Origin: Salvator merianae
Taxonomy: Eukaryota; Chordata; Lepidosauria; Squamata; Teiidae
Direction: 5' to 3'
DNA: 64,000 nt
NCBI GenBank assembly: GCA_003586115.2
Contig: QVOM02000042.1
Coordinates: 72,151,447 to 72,215,446, forward strand
Shown: positions 1 through 54,195 of the stretch, one piece after another
How positions within the stretch are numbered: position 1 is the first letter of the stretch
Layout of the letters: every line of letters begins with the position of its first letter
Made by a program: the position numbers and the translations under genes
Notes under the pieces: generated by a model
Databases searched by the model: none
Told to the model about the DNA's origin: nothing
Seen by the model: only the letters and a program-made list of their open reading frames with translations

Positions 1-2525
1 AGTCTCCACTTTGCTGTCTGCCCAGAGTGCCAGAAAGAGGCACAGAGACCAGTGCCAGAATTTAACCCCAGTTTACCACCTGTCTGTTCCAGAATAATGA
101 TCTCTGTCTCTGACAGCAAGAAGCAGTTGGGTTGGGGTCAGAGACATTTGTGTCTGCAGATGGTATTAGGATCAAGAGGGAATCTGCACAGGCATTGGCG
201 AAGCTCTCTTGCTTGGTTGGCCTAAAGTGAGGGCATTTATCTTCTCATGTTGTGCATTCTTGTGCTTCTCTGCTGGTTCAATCACAATTTAGCACTGCAG
301 GTCAACAAGAACAACAAAAATGATTGGTAAATATACCTATGGCATTCTTATAATCCTCTTTAAATCAAGCATATGATGTTTCTCTAGTTAAATAGGTAAG
401 TTAAAAATATATGGTCATAGCAAGGCTAAAGGTATGCCTTCAGAAACAGAAGTTCTGTTTATAAACTCATGATTTACTGTGGTGTTTTCATTGTTGAAAA
501 TGCCAATCTATTACACACATTTATTTATAACATGTTAATAAACTAATTTATGGTCAAGATCAGACTGTGGTAATCATAAGATCATTCTCAGGAAAAAAAA
601 ACTGTTTTAAAAAGTTATGTTATTACCTAAAACCTATTTTAAGGCAACCTCTTCCTTAAAAAGAAACAAAGACTATTCCCTAAAATGTTGCATGTCTTCC
701 AGAAATTGGCTCCTTCTGATATGGCAAGAAATTTGTATAGCGCTGTACTTTTTAAAAGACCATATATAAATAAACTATTATATACTGACAGTGTTCTATT
801 TGGATAGAAAGAAGAATCCACCCTTGTTATATAATTGTGTCCCCTAAGCTTCTTCTAATTTCTGAGCATCTGTAGTTCTGCAGTGGTACCACACTGTGCT
901 TGATTGTTAATTTGTGGCTTCTATATCCCGCCTTCCTTCAAAAAGCCCGATTCTCTACCTCTTCAGTTCTCCCCACAACTGAAGTAGCTTAGACCAAGCT
1001 GCCAAAGGATAGCATTAAAATAACTCCACGCCTCAATGCCTTCTTCAGCACCCTACTTCAATTGGTATCACTGCCAACCCCCCAGACCTCATCCAGGCTG
1101 AAACTCAACAGGTATTGACATTTAGTATTGTAGTGAAGTAGCGCTGGTGAACATGTCTGAGAGATGAAATCTTTAGTGTCTCTTAAGGCATGAAGAATGT
1201 AATAGAAATCCTTCTGTGCACAATAAATAGACTTTTTTTTATAGGATACTCAGATATATGCTTTCAGTCTTTAGTCTTCCAGTGTATGTTATAAAGCTGT
1301 ATGCTTTCCTTTCTCGGTTGATCATTTCTGTAGTGAAATTGTTGACAAAAACATTGACCATTGCCCCAAAACTGGAACATTTCTAAGAAATCCCACCTCC
1401 TTTTAGGACTACTGTAGGTTTTGCCATAGCTATACAATGTTTAAGGGCAGGTATGTGCTTGTTTGTTTATACAACTTTTTAGTCCCTGATTACTGAAAAC
1501 AGTTTCTAAGCAAGGTACAAAATCCAGAGCACCAGCAAAAATGCTAAACCAATTAAACAGTACAGCCCCTGCCTTAATAGTGAAAGACAAATGTCACCAC
1601 ACTATCATAAAAGTGCAGTTACTGCATCTTTGCTAATCAAAATGAGAAGGCAGGAAACTGACTAATTCACAAATGTAAACAAAAGTTGTTGCTTGTGCAA
1701 AGCTCATCATAAAGAGCCTGTTTTGTCTTATGTCCTAAGTGGGCATTTTGCTCTAACAAAAGCTGCAACTAGGTGGGCTAAAAAAAGTGTCTCAAAAGCA
1801 GCTTAGAGGTGGTAACATCTCTATAATAGTGGCTTTAATATGGATTAGAAGTGGAAGGAAAACCCTAGCATCCATATGGTACCACCTCTAAGCTGCTTTT
1901 GAGCTGTTTTTTTCAATGTGTGTGGGTATAGCAAGAGATTGATTGAGGACTTCTAAGCTTTGCTGCCCCTCTTTGAACCCCAGCCTAGCCATAAGCACTT
2001 TTATGAGGTCACAGTTGACAGCAGGGTCCATCACTGCTAGCCTCCAGCTTGATAAATAAAACCTAGTTGTGTCATTAGTACAGATTAAAATGTTATGAAG
2101 ATGAATAAGACTCTTCTGACAAGTGCAGGCAGATCCTTGGTGTTTCTTTTAACTGCCTCTGATTTTGGCATAAGTTCCTAACAAGAACAACAGAGCTGGC
2201 TTTGGAGCAACCACTTTTTATTTCTTCAAGCATTTGGAGAGAGGCACTGAAGTTCTGATTCAGTGGGTTTCACAGACCACTAAATTTGCTTCAAGGCAGG
2301 GGTGTAAGTAACATGGAGCAGGCCCAGAGACAGGGAGACAGGGAGCAGTGGCTCTACCATTGGCACTAAATGTGGGCTACTGTGCCAGTCTTACTGTGTG
2401 CAGAGACCCTATCTCCAGTACACAAGGGCACCTGGTTTTCCACACATATGGCCACCCCCTGTGGTGCACACCAGCACCCTGCTCTCTGTGAGCACAGTAG
2501 TCATGTCCCCTGCTATGTGCTATCT
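1..2525. other. Intergenic DNA downstream of FSD1L
   Basis: No coding exon recognised on either strand. Contains a fold-back repeat at 1780-1915 (listed separately) and, near 915-975, a short stretch resembling the tail of squamate LINEs (TATATCCCGCCTTCC). If gene order follows other vertebrates, FKTN should lie further left on the minus strand, but no FKTN coding exon is visible. Confidence 0.6.
1780..1915. mobile_element. Fold-back element (MITE-like) with perfect 24-bp arms
   Basis: Arms 1791-1814 and 1880-1903 are perfect reverse complements (left arm starts CTCAAAAGCAGC), separated by 65 bp, and extend imperfectly outward through A-rich/T-rich flanks. Consistent with a small non-autonomous DNA transposon. 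Target-site duplication not identified. Confidence 0.6.
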
Positions 2526-2529
2526 CCCA

Positions 2530-2835
2530 ACCTTTGATGGTCACAGAGTTATTGAATTGCGGACTTAGAAGGTACCGCAGGTATTACCTAGTCCAACCAT
2601 TTGAAATGTTGAGAAGTGGCTGTCCAGCCTCTTCTTGAAAAGCTCAGAGATGAAGAACCCACAGCTTCCCTAGGTAGACTGTTCCATTGTTCTCAGATCT
2701 ACCACTAGGATTGCTCTCCCTTTATTCAGCCCAAACTTAGGAAGCTGCAACTTGTACCGATTATTCCTGGCTTTGGAGAACAATTCCTGATCATTTTCCC
2801 TATGGCACCACTGCACCAGGCTACCTCATGGAGGA
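2530..2835 (-). mobile_element. CR1-type LINE 3' end
   Basis: On the plus strand this reads as the reverse complement of a CR1 terminus: an ACAGAGTTATTGAATTGCGG-like head, then CTAGTCCAACC, GTCCAGCCTCTTCTTGAAAA, and CTGTTCCATTGTTCTC. This order matches the conserved end of amniote CR1 elements. Strongly diverged, 5'-truncated. Confidence 0.7.
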
Positions 2836-3065
2836 GGCACTGTATGGCCTCTTCTCCTTCACTTTGTTATATCTGTGCCCCTGCTTCAGGGCTGCTTACT
2901 TTTGGGAATGAGTGATACTAGAAGTAGGTAAAATAACTAAACAAATTGATTAGATTTATTCTTGTTAACAGCTGCATCTCCATTTTGGAAAAAAGCACCC
3001 TGCATACAAGGCACCACAGATGTAGTTGCAAGGAAAGGAAAAAGAAGCTGGCAGAGGACTGAGAA

Positions 3066-4058
3066 CTAAGGCTGTGATCACACCAGACTTCTATAATTTA
3101 AATTTCTTCTACTCTAAGCTTGAGTTCCCAATTGGCTCCTCCACACCCACGCAAAATGATGCTTGTTTTTCCATTTGCACTTAGTTCTCAATCCTCTGCT
3201 GGCTTCTTTTTCCTTTCCTTGCATATTTTTTTGCTCCTCCTGTTCCTCCTGCTGATTGGCCCCTTCCCTGTCAATCATTTTTTAGTTTGCGTTTGGGCAT
3301 GGTGAGTTTTCCTACATCTCCTCCCATTTCTTTTCCACACCTTCCGCAGCTCCATCCCTCAAGGTCTTTCCCCAACATGGGGTTGACTTTTTTAAAAAAA
3401 ATTCCTACCACACAACCACTGACGCTTCTCTGCTTTCCCCCTAAAACCTACAGCATGTGAATAGAGGTTATGAGGCTATATAAAACTATTTCCTGCAGCC
3501 CTGCATTTATAGGGACAAGGAAGGGAGCCCTCACCCCTGCCGCCAACAGGGCAAGGCAATTGTTCACCAAAAGAGAGAGAAAACAGTAGCAATTGTTCCC
3601 TCCCTGCTGCAAAGAGTTGAAGAAATTAATAATAATAGAAGGGGAGGTGGAGAGGAAATTGTTACAATTTTGAGTGCAGATTAAAGAGACACAGGAGAAT
3701 TGCAACTTAAAAAGGGGCAACAGATATTTTCCTTCTCTATATGTCTGATTTTGTGGGTGGACTCCTCCACTCCCAGTCTCAAGCGCTAATTGGCTGGACA
3801 GGTTAAGAGGAGAACCTTCTCCTGTTCAGCCAAGAAAGTACAGGAAACACCCCTATAGTCTGTTCCTCAGTGATCACACTGAAAAAACAACCAGGCTAAA
3901 GGAAGAAACGGCTTCAGTGCTGGGATAATCTCAAACAAGGAATGCACTGGATGGGAAGGGATAGTATGAATATAAATCGGAATGCCCTTTTTCAGTGTGA
4001 TCTTCTGAGGCCAGAGATGGCCTCAAGTCTTCTTATTTAACAAGTGTGACCACAGCCT
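3066..4058. mobile_element. Candidate non-autonomous DNA transposon of about 1 kb
   Basis: Bounded by inverted ends: AGGCTGTGATCACAC at the left (about 3069) and GTGTGACCACAGCCT at the right (about 4046-4060), differing at one position. The interior has no transposase ORF. A second, internal fold-back pair lies at 3872-4002. The duplicated target is unclear, so the class (hAT-like by the CA/AG-type ends) is a guess. Confidence 0.45.
3872..4002. repeat. Internal inverted repeat, 15-bp perfect arms
   Basis: 3872-3886 (GATCACACTGAAAAA) and 3988-4002 are perfect reverse complements; both arms extend outward with CCTCAG/CTGAGG. Enclosed 101 bp. Lies inside the candidate transposon at 3066-4058. 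Confidence 0.65.
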
Positions 4059-4345
4059 GAGTCATTAGGTACAGTATTCTATTCTATAAATGATGCAAAG
4101 AAAAGTGCCTCTATGCTTTTCTGTTTTGCAGCAGGAGGAAATAATTATCGACAAGATGTATTACAGCCTTTTCTCAGACAAAAGGTGCTCTAATTCTTCA
4201 ATCGTTTCTCTCTCTGCACCTTTTCCAGCTCTACAATAGCCCTTCTAGTTGCATCACATTTTATAAAGAGAGTACAATGGTGGTTGTATTCATATTTCCT
4301 CTTCTAATAAACCCCAGTAAACTTGCCATTTCTTGCAGATTATAT

Positions 4346-4425
4346 TATGGATCAGTAGCTCAATGGTAGAGTGTCCAGCTTTACATTCAGAAGATTCCAG
4401 GTTCAATTCCTGGAAGACAGCAGTA
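4346..4425 (+). mobile_element. tRNA-derived SINE head
   Basis: Contains a pol III A box (TAGCTCAATGG near 4356) and B box (GGTTCAATTCC, 4400-4410) at tRNA spacing. Sequence order (AGCTCAATGGTAGAG, then CAGAAGATTCCAGGTTCAATTCC) matches tRNA-like SINE heads common in reptiles. It does not fold as an intact tRNA (mismatched acceptor stem), so it is called a SINE. Confidence 0.7.
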
Positions 4426-4429
4426 AATA

Positions 4430-5905
4430 ACTATGATTGACTCTGCCCAGAAAACTGCGAGGATGTATCTATCTAGGCGTGGGCAACAGCTTCCAGTTGG
4501 AATCCACTCTCTCCTCCTCCTCCATGCGTTTCAGTTAATTGTTGGCTAATGTGTACATAATCCACCGCATTCAGCTGGGCCAATTTCCATCTAGGTTTTG
4601 CACAGAACTGCAGCCTTTAGGGTCTTACAAACCATTAGCTCCACCTCTCCTTAAATCCAGTATCACTTCCTTTTCGTCTGTGCTCCATTGGTCTGAATGG
4701 GCACCAGCCATCACTGCATATAGGCACCAGGCATCAAGCCTGATTTAAGAACATTTTACTTTTATCTTCAACAACCACCCATTTTTTTGATAAGTCACCA
4801 ATAGACCTGGTAATTTTTCAATCTAGTGTCCATCAATTTGTTTGCTTACACTGTTGACACCCATTTCTGCACTTTGGACATACCATTTTGCAGCATTTTG
4901 CAACAGATGACATTTAATGTTTTGAATTAATTTAGTACACCGGTGTCAGAGATATTCCAAGGCACCATCTCTGTGGCCTCTTTTCAGAGGCCTGTTGGGC
5001 AAATATGCCCACTGCCAATCAGTCTCTCAACCTCTTCAACACTCCCCCCACCCCAAGCAAACTATCTTTAATTATCTTCTAGTTACTGAGAGGTCACCTT
5101 GTAGCTCCTGGCCACCAAGTAAATGTGGTGGCCAGAAGTCTGCTCAAGAACCAAAAGCATCTTGGAAATCACTGCCCAGCACCAAAAATGCATCAGACTT
5201 CTGCCCAGAATTCTGGTCTCCAGCAGCAACTCTGGCCATATTTTCAACTGCTATCAGCAGCCTTCACCATAGCAGTTTTTTTCTCCCCATCTGTAGTCCC
5301 GAAAAGATTAGCACCCCATCTGTAGCCCACAAACTGTCAAATTATTGCTTCATGCATAAGAAACCATATTTTAGGAGTAAAGGCAATTGCAGGAGTAATT
5401 TCAAGCTTTCCTCTCAGGAGCAGCCGGCCCATGCCCTGAGCACACTGCTTTCCCCTTTATGTGTATTTGCACAAATTTATTTCTATTATTTTGATAGTAT
5501 TTTATTGTTAGTCATTTCTAGTCTCTGTGAAATAGATGGATTACAAAGACATAAATAAATGTGTTATAATACAGTCGTAGATAACCTGTGTCAAATGTAT
5601 CACATTCCATGGGACCAATTTCAGTGTGAAAAGATGTTAAGACTACCCACCTTTCACTGTGTCCTTGGTTACTTGTGATTTCTGATACTATAAACTGCCC
5701 TGCACCATCAAGTTCAGTGGGTGCCAGATGCCCCTGCTTACAAATTAAGCAAAATGAAAATTGCCATACCTTAATGCATGACAGAATAAGCACGGTGGAT
5801 GAAAGATGCCATCATTTTAACATAATTCTATGGCATTTTGTGAGAGCTGCCATAGTTCCATGGTACTGCAACTGCCCGGACAGCAGAGGGTCACAGGCTT
5901 CCTCC
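4430..5905. other. Intergenic DNA, no gene seen
   Basis: Contains the longest open frame in the window (4995-5558, plus strand), but it begins with TTG rather than ATG, shows no recognisable domain or splice-linked partner, and looks like chance. No identified repeat family. Confidence 0.5.
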
Positions 5906-5907
5906 TC

Positions 5908-6005
5908 ACATCTCCCCAGCAGGTAATAGTGGCAAGCCACTTCTGTATCTGCCAATAAAACTGTATGGATTCATCCACATAATCAGCAGGAATTAAGTTC
6001 AACTC
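5908..6005 (+). mobile_element. SINE tail fragment
   Basis: The order AGTGGCAAGCCACTTCTGTAT, then AAAACTGTATGGATTCATCC, then AAGTTCAACTCAA resembles the body and tail of a squamate tRNA/5S-type SINE. The same signature occurs in the SINEs at 47440-47625 and 52080-52276. Head missing. Confidence 0.5.
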
Positions 6006-6235
6006 AATGGTACCAAACAAGACATGGTATTTTGTATTCCAAAACAGAGATACCGAAGTTTAGGGCCAGTCCTATTACAGAGAATGGTTGTTAATTGGCA
6101 ATCATACAAATGCAGGTGTCTGAAAATGTGCAACTTTTCTGCTTCAAATGTCCATCTAAGAACCAGCATGACTGCTTGTGCCATTTCTCACTGTGTGCCT
6201 CAAGCAGAGCGCTGTCCCAAGCTAGACTTGGAAAG

Positions 6236-6335
6236 CTTGCGACCCTCCAGATATTGTTGGATTTCAACTTTTGTTCGTCCTAAACAGCATAACCAATGAC
6301 CCAGGATTATGGGTATTAGCAATATTGGGGAGAGG
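6236..6335. mobile_element. Fold-back MITE fragment (CCAGATATTGTTGGA family)
   Basis: GACCCTCCAGATATTGTTGG is followed after about 50 bp by a partly complementary segment (GACCCAGGATTATGGGTATT... GCAATATTGG). This matches a hairpin MITE very common in squamate genomes. A related half copy is at 51116-51172. Confidence 0.5.
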
Positions 6336-6594
6336 GGTGTCACAGGTTTTCCCCTTCTCTGTTTTTGAAACTACGAAGCTTAGAGTATATCCATGCACAA
6401 CTTAAGGATTTATTTTTTTTTAATGGCAGCCTACTGAATGGAGTCTGGTCTTGCCATATTTCAATTCAACTGATGTTCAGGTGAAGCACCTCTAATCCTA
6501 CAGAAAATGAATTCCTTACCCTCCCTCCTTCAACAGAAAGTGACTTCAAAAAAACCAAAAAACAAAACAACAACAAAAAAAACCCACACAGAAA

Positions 6595-9500
6595 GAATGC
6601 AGTCTTTCAAAAGTTTATTAATACAAAATCCTTGTCATGTGTGTTTGAATTAGACACAGCAAATAAAAACACTCCATCGGCTCTAAGGCACCCTAGTTGT
6701 ACAGTGTAATAGCAGGTAGGACTGTTGTCTTAGGATACTTGACATGGATCAAGAAAGAAGCACTGAATACCTGAGGTACTGTCAATGCCCAATTCCCCTG
6801 TTTAATTAGATCAGTGTGGTAATAAATATGCTCATTTCAACACCTTATGCCATGGAGCAGTGATATGGAACCATTTTGGAAAGGCACATGCAGAAGTGTT
6901 TACTAGTGGTGCAAACAAACAGCCCACTTACCAGGAGAAACTGCTCACTGTACAGTACTACAAAGGAGAACATTAATTTGCATTTTTCTTTAAAAGTCAA
7001 TAAACTTCCAAACACTTACACTTGCCAAAGCCAACAGTAGTGACTAGAAGAGATAAGGTCAACATATGTGGCAATATGCTCAGCTGAAATACTAATTTAA
7101 ATGGCAGTATTTACCAAATAGGTTTGCCTCAAAGTTGTTTTACACAGTAACTAGTAATCTCCCTACAAGACAAGCGTCTACTCTGAAAATTTAACCAACG
7201 TTTTCTGTTTAGTTAAAAGAGAAGGATATGTTGTGGGTTTTTCTATGTAGGTCTTTAATTTGAACTGAATTACTATGCTCCAGTCTACAGAGAATGCATA
7301 ATTTTCAAGCATTCAATTCTTTTAAATGCCATTTAACATATTGTTCATGTGGCTCAGGCTTTCAGATGCTTTTCTGAAAGTTTCCATGATTAAGTTTATA
7401 CAGTGTTCAAAACTTAGTAATCTGCTACTCTAGTCCCTAAATGGAAGTCAAGTTCACATAATTATGACAATTTTGTAATTTCTGAACGCTAACTTAGCAA
7501 CACACATTCCTTTCCTATTGTAAATATATAAAACAAACTTCATAGGCTACAAATACAAAAATACTTTAAATTTTACATTGGGTAAGCAGACAAATTATGT
7601 ACATACTAAGCTTTGTTTGTGACTAGGCAAGCAGGTCTACCCAAAGAGTCAACACAGTCAACCTGACTAATCATATTCCTTAAATGGACTAGCATTTGCA
7701 AGCCTGCCACAGAATGAGAACCAATCAGGATTGTTAGCTCAAGTTTTAAAATTGAAGAAATAATATCTAAAGTGCTTAAGGCATTTCCTCTTATACCCTC
7801 TACTGCTAAGGGACTCCCTTGCTGAGCAGCAACAGAACTAAGCACCTGTGTCACTTCACAGTAAAAAAAATCATCCCATCAAAGGAACTGCAACTGGAAT
7901 AAAAAAAATATCTGAAGTTGCATTCAGTTGTGAAAAAACAGAAGGGATTTTCATGTGAAAAGTATTCAGTTTTGCATCTGTTGAACCACAACTTGTAGTT
8001 AAGTTGCATCCAGTCACTAGATTTTCCATTAACTGAATTCAGTACAATTAAGGGCTTTAGCCCTCAACAGAATCCAGATTAAATAGCAGCTCACTCACAG
8101 CACTCAAAGCAGCAATGAATTCTTTACTGTTCTCTTAGTTTCTCTCCAACAGTAGTTGGCATCGTCACTGGGAGAACAAATCGGTTATGAAAATCTCTTT
8201 ATTTCAAAAATCAAGCATGTAGAGAATATAAGCATGGAAGTTAAGTGTTGCAAATACCAAGAAAGTGCAGGACGGTCTCACAGTATAAAATACAATATTG
8301 GGGTATATAATGGGCTTCTTGTTAGAATATTAAATACCTTAGTCTATTCAGTCTTGAAATGCTGAAAAACTTAAGTCTGCAGCTATGCAGGATTCTGATG
8401 AAGTTAATTTATATTGTCCTGCTGAAAAGTTAAAGGTCCAGTCTGAATTACTGTTCAGTATTTCAAAGGGCAGGTATCCTCAAGTCCTATACTGAAGAAC
8501 TGAATAGAGAACAAGATTGAAACAAAAGGTCTGGAGGCAAACTAGTCATCATCAGAAGATCTATCATGCCATTTCACAGCCTTAGTAGCCATTTGTGAAA
8601 TCATGATAGACACACAAAAGTCATGGAGCCTTTTATACTGGAATGTACGCTCCGATTTATATATCTAAAGGAAAAGCACTTTGGAGGCTGGAAATCAGGC
8701 TCAGTCTGAGCACTTAATGTACTGATATAAAACTTGTTTGATGAATCCAAGAATTCATCATTTACAGAGTTTTAGTCCAATGGGGATGTCTGAAAACGAA
8801 GGTGTTAAAAGCCATTAGTTTACAAAGGCATATGACTTTTGCAAAATCATCATGTAAGTAACTAAGTGTAGGTTTTAAGCTCCTTAAAGTATACATTGAA
8901 TTCTGACTTTTTATCAACATGGGTAAAATGCAATACAAAATGTGACTTAATTTCCACTATTCAAAATAAACACTGGAGATTCATTTCAAAAAACAGGTGC
9001 ACTTCATAAAGGTCCTTCAACTGGCTGAAAAGTAGTACTGTGGTCCTACAACGATTATATAAGTCACCTGTTCCATTCCACAACACTTTCTACATGATTA
9101 ATGGACAGCATACCCTGATACTGCCAAAAAATACATTATTCTGGATGACCATAGGCTATAGCAGTTAGCCACAATGCCCAACTATGTCAAAGCTAGTCAA
9201 AACATAAGAATTTTCTATTCTCAGCCACCTCATACTAAGAAGGAAGGATTTATATTGGCTTTCGAAGGTTCTATTTTAAAGATTTTACGTCTGAACCCTC
9301 CCCTGATAAAAGGCCAGTTTTTTGCTCTCTTAATGACAAGAATAAATTCTTAGAAATGCCAGATAGTAAAAGCAATGAGGAATTTTAGACTAACATCATA
9401 CTTGCCTTTCCACAAGTCATGAAGTCAAGCACCCATAAGACAAGTAGTCAAATTTAGTCTGAAGTACATAGCTACCACTGCAAATATCCAGTTTTTTAAA

Positions 9501-9670
9501 AGATCAGTCTATTTTCCTATCACACTGCAGATCATAGTATACCCCTGCTAACCTTTCAGTTCTGCTCTGTTATAGGTGCTCAGGTCTTAGAAATAAGAGG
9601 AATATATTAAACCATTGTTCACACACTCTTTGAGAACACCTGGAAAGCAAATATAAACCTAGATTTAGGA
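6595..9670 (-). other. FSD1L: FSD1L 3' untranslated region (inferred)
   Basis: About 3.1 kb between the stop codon and an AATAAA signal. I recognise no transposon in this stretch, unlike the introns and flanks, which suggests exonic constraint. The left border is inferred from the poly(A) signal. An internal AATAAA on the minus strand (8203-8198) could give a shorter UTR. Confidence 0.65.
6614..6619 (-). terminator. Candidate polyadenylation signal of FSD1L
   Basis: AATAAA on the minus strand, about 3.05 kb after the stop codon. The next 20-30 bases (towards 6590) contain the likely cleavage site. It lies at the edge of the repeat-free stretch, but cleavage position cannot be proven from sequence. 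Confidence 0.55.
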
Positions 9671-51693
<42,023 letters not shown>

Positions 51694-52003
51694 GGTTGGA
51701 ACCGGCCCCGGACAGGAAGGGAAGGAGGGACAGGCGCCCTCTGAGAAAACCACACGAAAGAAACGAGGCCGCCGCGTCCACAGTCCGCTCCGTCCCGCTT
51801 AACGGGTAATGTTTCCCAGGCGCTGCGCGACCTCAGCAGCAGCACCAGCACAAGTACGTCAGGCCAGCCCCTGCCCCGCCCATGATTCGCCGACGCCGCG
51901 CCTGTCTGGCCGCTTGCCTCGCCCCTGCGTGAGCATGCGTGGTGCTGGGATCGTACAGGCAGGCAGGTTTTTTCGAGGAGAGCCACCGCGGCCGTCTCAG
52001 GGA

Positions 52004-52013
52004 GCATGCGCAG
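52004..52013. promoter_or_regulatory. NRF1-like site in the CpG island
   Basis: GCATGCGCAG closely fits the near-palindromic NRF1 motif, about 310 bp upstream of the FSD1L ATG, a common arrangement in TATA-less CpG promoters. Sequence match only. Confidence 0.4.
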
Positions 52014-52079
52014 CCTGCTGCATGGGTACCACCAGCGCCTGTAAGGTGTATGTGAGATGCTTGGAGTCGGAACCCAATT

Positions 52080-52276
52080 TTGTTGCTGTTGTTGAGGTAC
52101 CACTGAGTCGTGACTGGCTCTTGGTTAACTGCATGGGCACCTCTATACAGTCTTCTTGGTAGATATACAGAAGTGGTTTACCATTGTCGACTTCTAGGTA
52201 GAGGCTGGGGATCGATCATCAAACTGGCAACTCTTTGCATTCCAAGCAGTTTGCTCTACCACTGAGCTACAGCACT
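52080..52276 (-). mobile_element. tRNA-derived SINE
   Basis: Minus strand: A box TAGCTCAGTGG (52269-52259), then CAAACTGCTTGGAATGC, a disrupted B box (near 52227-52211), AAACCACTTCTGTATATCTA and CATGCAGTTAACCAAGAGCC; tail near 52082 with GTTGTTG. Same family as 47440-47625. It lies just upstream of the FSD1L CpG island. Confidence 0.8.
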
Positions 52277-52279
52277 CCC

Positions 52280-54190
52280 GAAACCCAGTTTAGCGTTCCT
52301 CATTTTATGTCCAGATTAGCTTTCCCTGGATTACAATCGGGTGCATTTTACTGAGGAGTAAACCCAGCTATTTTTTCATAGAGCTGATAATCATATGTGA
52401 ATGTATGGGACTGCTGCCTCATAATACCTCATATGGGCATGGCTGATGCTTTGTGTCAGCAAGTCCAAAATTCAGTCCTAGTACTTTTCTAGAAGAAGGC
52501 AATGTTAAGTTGCTTCCCTAGTGTTGCCAAGATGTAAGGAACACTTCACGGGTGTCTTTAGTAATGTCCCGTGCATCATTACTCCCCTATGTTAAGCCTG
52601 GTCCAGCCCTTATTAGCTGCCCTCCTCTCTGCATTGCCAACAGGGTTGTTGTTAGGCAATATCAAATCACTTCTATGTTTTTGCCAAGAAAAGTGCTTGG
52701 AGATGCCCATAGTCAACCAAGAGTCGGACCTGAATTCATGGTACCTAAAAACAATTTGGTGACCCTATGATTAAATGCTTACCATTTGCACTGTTATCAT
52801 TTTCTGTTATCGTAACCATTATTATGCTTCCGTCTACCTTGCCTGACATAATGTTGCCCATATGCTTGTACCATATGTGAATTTCTGCTTGATTATCGTT
52901 GTCTCACGGGAGGAGTCGAGTTTGCTGCTAGAGTAAGCCAATGACTTCCCTGAATGCGTCTGGGTTTGCACGGAACATGGAGCTCACTTCTGGCCTGAAT
53001 TAAGTGTTCTAGGCTACGATGGTGGGGGCCATGCTGGTAGCTATCTGCATGACCTCACTGGCCCCAGCCAAACTTTGGAGGCTGGGTATGAATTTGCAGT
53101 CCAGGATGCTTATTATAGTGCCCTGTAAATGGCCCATTTCTGGGGCCATTTCCAGAGATCGGCAAAATGACACAGACCTTGTGCCCTGCTTAGACTGGTC
53201 CAGTTACCCGCAGTGGGAATGGCTGAATCAGACCACAGCTGGGAATGCTCGGAAGATTCCCCTTGAAGTGCTCTCTAGAACAATTTTCATACTGGCGAGC
53301 TCTCCAAGGTTAAGACCTATGCAGCTAGAGAGCCTCCCAGGCACAGCTGTACCAAGAGGATCCTGCATTCCCCAGCAGTGGCTGGCCTGGTTCAACAGGA
53401 CCATGTGGAAGCTGCCCAGGGTAACAAAAGTAAGCATTTGTCCCTGGTGACAATGCAAAGCTATTCCAAAGATTTCAAAACAACCTTTAGCAAATCCTCA
53501 ATAATGAGCTGTTCTAAGGCTGCTTTATTTTCAGCTGACAGAGTGGGGTTGTCTGTATACCTGCCAAGGTACAAAACTAGAGTGGAAATGTGAAATGTGA
53601 GGATTCTTTAAAAATATCGATAATTATTTCTGTCCATCTACTACAATTTTCTGATTATACTTTGTAATATAAATCATATTGTGACGTATCATTGGAAATG
53701 TCACATATAATCATCTACTGGCTTGTTGTTATCCATTCTGACATCACAACATTTGTTTCCAATTTTTAAAAAGAAAAATGTGATGGAAAATCCTCTTTGT
53801 CCTTCCCATAGCAGAGGGGAAATCCTCTGTTTCCTTGCCACAGTTTCTCACCTTGGCACCACTTATTACAAGACAGAACAAGACAGGTCTCTGGTTGTGG
53901 CCCTGATGAGACAGGCTGGTGAAACAGCAATAACCCGACACTGAAGCAGCCAGCCTGCCTCAGGGCCCTTTCATAATTTCCTGTTGCCAGAGCAGCGCTA
54001 CACAGCATTCTTTATGACTGTGAATCAGCCAGCCGCTCCATCACTGTTCCTCTGTATGGTCTTCCATGGAAGCTGCAGTAGGGGGGAAGTGGTACATAAA
54101 TGTTTGGAGAGTGCTTTATGCCACACGCTCCCTCTCCCACCATTTCCGTGATGGAGAATGGACAGCAAGTGCCCACAGGCATTTTTTAAA
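52280..54190. other. Intergenic DNA upstream of FSD1L, no gene supported
   Basis: Contains a 143-codon plus-strand open frame at 53019-53450, the longest ATG-started one outside the CpG island, and an overlapping minus-strand frame. Neither has a domain, splice partner or family match that I recognise. The moderately GC-rich composition suggests an unclassified old repeat. Confidence 0.4.
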
Positions 54191-54195
54191 GAATA

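Noticed and set aside
4346..4425. Possible functional tRNA gene
   Set aside because: A and B boxes are present, but the acceptor stem does not pair and there is no terminator run at the expected place; it fits a SINE head.
4995..5558. 187-codon open frame on the plus strand
   Set aside because: It starts at TTG, has no domain, no splice context and no coding bias that I can see; in AT-rich vertebrate DNA this is expected by chance.
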